Assembly (NCBI GenBank): GCA_965651535.1
Contig: CBFGSX010000070.1
Span: 1 to 7,298 of the forward strand
Direction of reading: 5' to 3'
DNA: 7,298 bases
From: JAQGJA01 sp965651535
GTDB lineage: Bacteria; Pseudomonadota; Alphaproteobacteria; Micavibrionales; SZUA-601
The translations under genes and the position numbers were made by a program. Below, one piece after another: positions 5,941 to 7,298 of this stretch (position 1 is the stretch's first letter; each line of letters starts with the position of its first letter). The notes under the pieces were generated by a model, which did no database searches, had not been told where the DNA came from, and saw only the letters and a list, made by a program, of their open reading frames with translations.

Positions 5941-5969
5941 ATAATAGATGCTTTTTGTATAACTGAAAG
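5941..5969 (-). promoter_or_regulatory. Possible lipB promoter
   Basis: On the minus strand TATTAT (5946-5941) with a weak CTTTCA (5969-5964) 17 bases upstream would place the start near 5934, only about two bases before ATG 5932, which fits the missing ribosome binding site. An alternative -10, TATACA, lies slightly upstream with TTTCAA, the end of the palindromic element, as its -35. Neither is strong. Confidence 0.3.
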
Positions 5970-5977
5970 AATAAAGG

Positions 5978-6145
5978 TTTGAAACGCAGAGCCAGACAGA
6001 GACAGACAGAGTATCCTGCAATAATGGGAAATGCGCGAAGCGCACACAAATACCGTGATAAACGCCAGAGTTGTGTTTTCAGGCCGCTTCGCGGCAGGGA
6101 AGATAAACAAACTCTGTTTATCTCTGTCTGGCTCTGCGTTTCAAA
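5978..6145. mobile_element. MITE-like 168-bp palindromic element
   Basis: Terminal inverted repeats of 35 bases (5978-6012 and 6111-6145) match at 33 positions, both beginning TTTGAAACGCAGAGCCAGAC when read inwards. Inside are two tight hairpins, TGCGC-GAA-GCGCA (6032-6044) and GCCGC-TTC-GCGGC (6083-6095), whose cores GCGAAGCG and CGCTTCGC also complement each other. ACACAA (6044-6049) pairs with TTGTGT (6071-6076). The whole unit could fold into one long hairpin. It has no gene, and no clear target duplication was found. It begins three bases after the glpD stop, so it probably also works as a terminator or 3' stabiliser for glpD. Such features suit a non-autonomous mobile palindrome, but other genomic copies are needed to prove mobility. 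Confidence 0.6.
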
Positions 6146-6148
6146 AAA

Positions 6149-7298
6149 CTATGCCGCGGCGGCGCGGGTGGCGTTCTGTTTCTCGAGATAGAATTCCAGC
6201 TTCTGGCGCATGGTTTCGTCGGCCACAAGGCCCAGCTTCGTCCGGCGCAGCAAAATGTCTTCGGCATGGCGCGCCCATTCATGCGTGACGAGGAAATCCA
6301 CCTCGCGCTGATACAGCCCCGCGCCGAAATGTTCACCCATATCGGAAATATCCGTCACGCCGCCCAGAAGCTCATGCACGCGCGTGCCGTAATGGCTGGC
6401 CAGACGCGCCGCCAGATGGTCGGGCAGGAACGGATAGGATTCGATGACGTTCTGTGTGAACGCAGCGAGGCTTTCGGAAAAATCGCCGCCCGGCAAAAAC
6501 GCGTTGGCCGTCCAGCCGGGGCGCTCTTCGCCGCGCGCCTGGGCGATCATGTCGACGGCTTCCTCGGACAGGCGGCGGAAGGTTGTGATCTTGCCGCCAT
6601 AGACGCTGAGGATGTTATTGTCGAGAACAAGGGAATAATCGCGGCTGGCTTGTCTTGCGTCGTGCGACGCGTCGGCGTCGAAAACGGGGCGCACGCCGGA
6701 AAAGCTGTGCACGATGTCCTCGCGGCGGATGCGCTTGTCGAAATACTGGTTCACCGCCTCGAGCAGATAATCGATCTCCCCGATGGTGATGCGCGGTTCG
6801 GCCAATTCGGCTTCGTCGACCTCGAGCTCGGTCGTGCCGATCAGCGTGAACCTGTCCTCGTACGGAATGGTGAAGACGATGCGGCGGTCGGGATGTTGCA
6901 GAATATAGGCGTGCTCGCCTTCATACAGGCGCTTGACGACGATGTGGCTGCCCTTGATGAGGCGCAAAGGCCGCGCCGTGTCGCCCGAGCCGTCGATCAG
7001 CTTGGCGACGGCGTTGAGGCCCGGCCCCGCTGCATTGACGATGTGGCGCGCATAAAGAAATTCGGGCGTGTAGCCCTTGCGTTGGACGTGAACCTCCCAC
7101 AGATCGCCCACGCGCCGCGCGCCGAGAAAAACCGTGTCGGGATGCACCGCCGCACCGCGCCATGCGGCATCGAGCGCGTTGAGGATTACAAGGCGCGAAT
7201 CCTCGACCCAGCAATCGGCATAGACGAAACCTTTTTTCAAAAATTTTTTAAGCGGCTTGCCGAAACGGCTTTGCGAAAAATCAACGCCGTAAGAAGCG
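6149..7298 (-). CDS. glpD: Aerobic glycerol-3-phosphate dehydrogenase, C-terminal part
   Basis: GlpD is an FAD-dependent, membrane-bound enzyme that oxidises sn-glycerol 3-phosphate to dihydroxyacetone phosphate and passes electrons to ubiquinone. The frame is open to the right edge, so 382 C-terminal residues are here. The N-terminus with the FAD-binding GxGxxG motif is outside; a TTG at 7240 is internal, because the residues before it (RFGKPLKKFLKKGF) still fit the family. Conserved blocks in order are YADCWVEDSRLV, VNAAGPG, RLIKGSHIVV, YILQHPDRRIVFTIPYED, IGTTELE, SFSGVRPVFD and SVYGGKITTFRRLSEEA (active-site region), then a C-terminal domain ending RHAEDILLRRTKLGL. Nothing looks broken. 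The stop TAG is followed almost at once by the palindromic element. Other glycerol genes are not in view. Confidence 0.95.
   Translation of the reverse strand, partial: ASYGVDFSQSRFGKPLKKFLKKGFVYADCWVEDSRLVILNALDAAWRGAAVHPDTVFLGARRVGDLWEVHVQRKGYTPEFLYARHIVNAAGPGLNAVAKLIDGSGDTARPLRLIKGSHIVVKRLYEGEHAYILQHPDRRIVFTIPYEDRFTLIGTTELEVDEAELAEPRITIGEIDYLLEAVNQYFDKRIRREDIVHSFSGVRPVFDADASHDARQASRDYSLVLDNNILSVYGGKITTFRRLSEEAVDMIAQARGEERPGWTANAFLPGGDFSESLAAFTQNVIESYPFLPDHLAARLASHYGTRVHELLGGVTDISDMGEHFGAGLYQREVDFLVTHEWARHAEDILLRRTKLGLVADETMRQKLEFYLEKQNATRAAAA

Noticed and set aside
5986..6011. CAGACAGAG direct repeats considered as a CRISPR or satellite array
   Set aside because: Only two adjacent copies without spacers; they are part of the terminal inverted repeat.
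7238..7240. TTG as a start codon for glpD
   Set aside because: The frame continues to the window edge with residues that fit GlpD, so the gene is cut by the edge rather than short.

Overview
The window looks like chromosomal DNA of an alphaproteobacterium. The evidence is the hpf-ptsN pair with alphaproteobacterial-style protein sequences, a typical LipB and GlpD, and mostly GC-rich coding sequence. Two genes resemble IcmC/DotE-type proteins of type IVB (Dot/Icm-like) secretion or conjugation systems, as found in some alphaproteobacterial lineages. I cannot name the species.

Left part (1-3715): two related membrane-protein genes lie on the minus strand, one cut by the left edge (1-190) and one complete (2656-3633). 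Both encode a signal peptide ending in AQA followed by a similar hydrophobic segment. They are preceded by near-copies of one promoter cassette (242-326 and 3616-3700, the same spacing throughout). Each cassette carries an AT-rich upstream element, a TTGAAA -35 box, a 17-base spacer, an extended -10 box, a ribosome binding site and the first six codons. Between the two genes, on the plus strand, is a visibly AT-richer gene for a 733-residue exported protein (436-2637). It has three diverged repeats beginning ISG-x-W-x-G and a C-terminal OmpA-like peptidoglycan-binding domain. It may be a foreign or lineage-specific envelope protein.

Middle part (3716-5260): hpf (long-form ribosome hibernation factor) carries an extra lysine-rich, histone H1-like tail of 73 residues. 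It is followed by ptsN (EIIA-Ntr). A perfect 12-bp inverted repeat between them overlaps a near-consensus promoter (TTGACA, 17 bases, CATAAT), so it may both end hpf transcription and affect ptsN initiation. The rpoN gene that often precedes this pair is not immediately upstream.

Right part (5261-7298): lipB (lipoate biosynthesis) and glpD (aerobic glycerol-3-phosphate dehydrogenase, N-terminus beyond the window) are on the minus strand. A short REP-like palindrome separates the convergent ptsN and lipB. A 168-bp palindromic element with 35-bp terminal inverted repeats, MITE-like, starts three bases after the glpD stop codon and fills most of the glpD-lipB gap.

No tRNA, rRNA, CRISPR array or transposase gene was seen. 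The strongest candidates for something undescribed are the duplicated promoter-plus-start cassette with the AT-rich repeat/OmpA gene between its copies, the H1-like tail on HPF, and the MITE-like hairpin.
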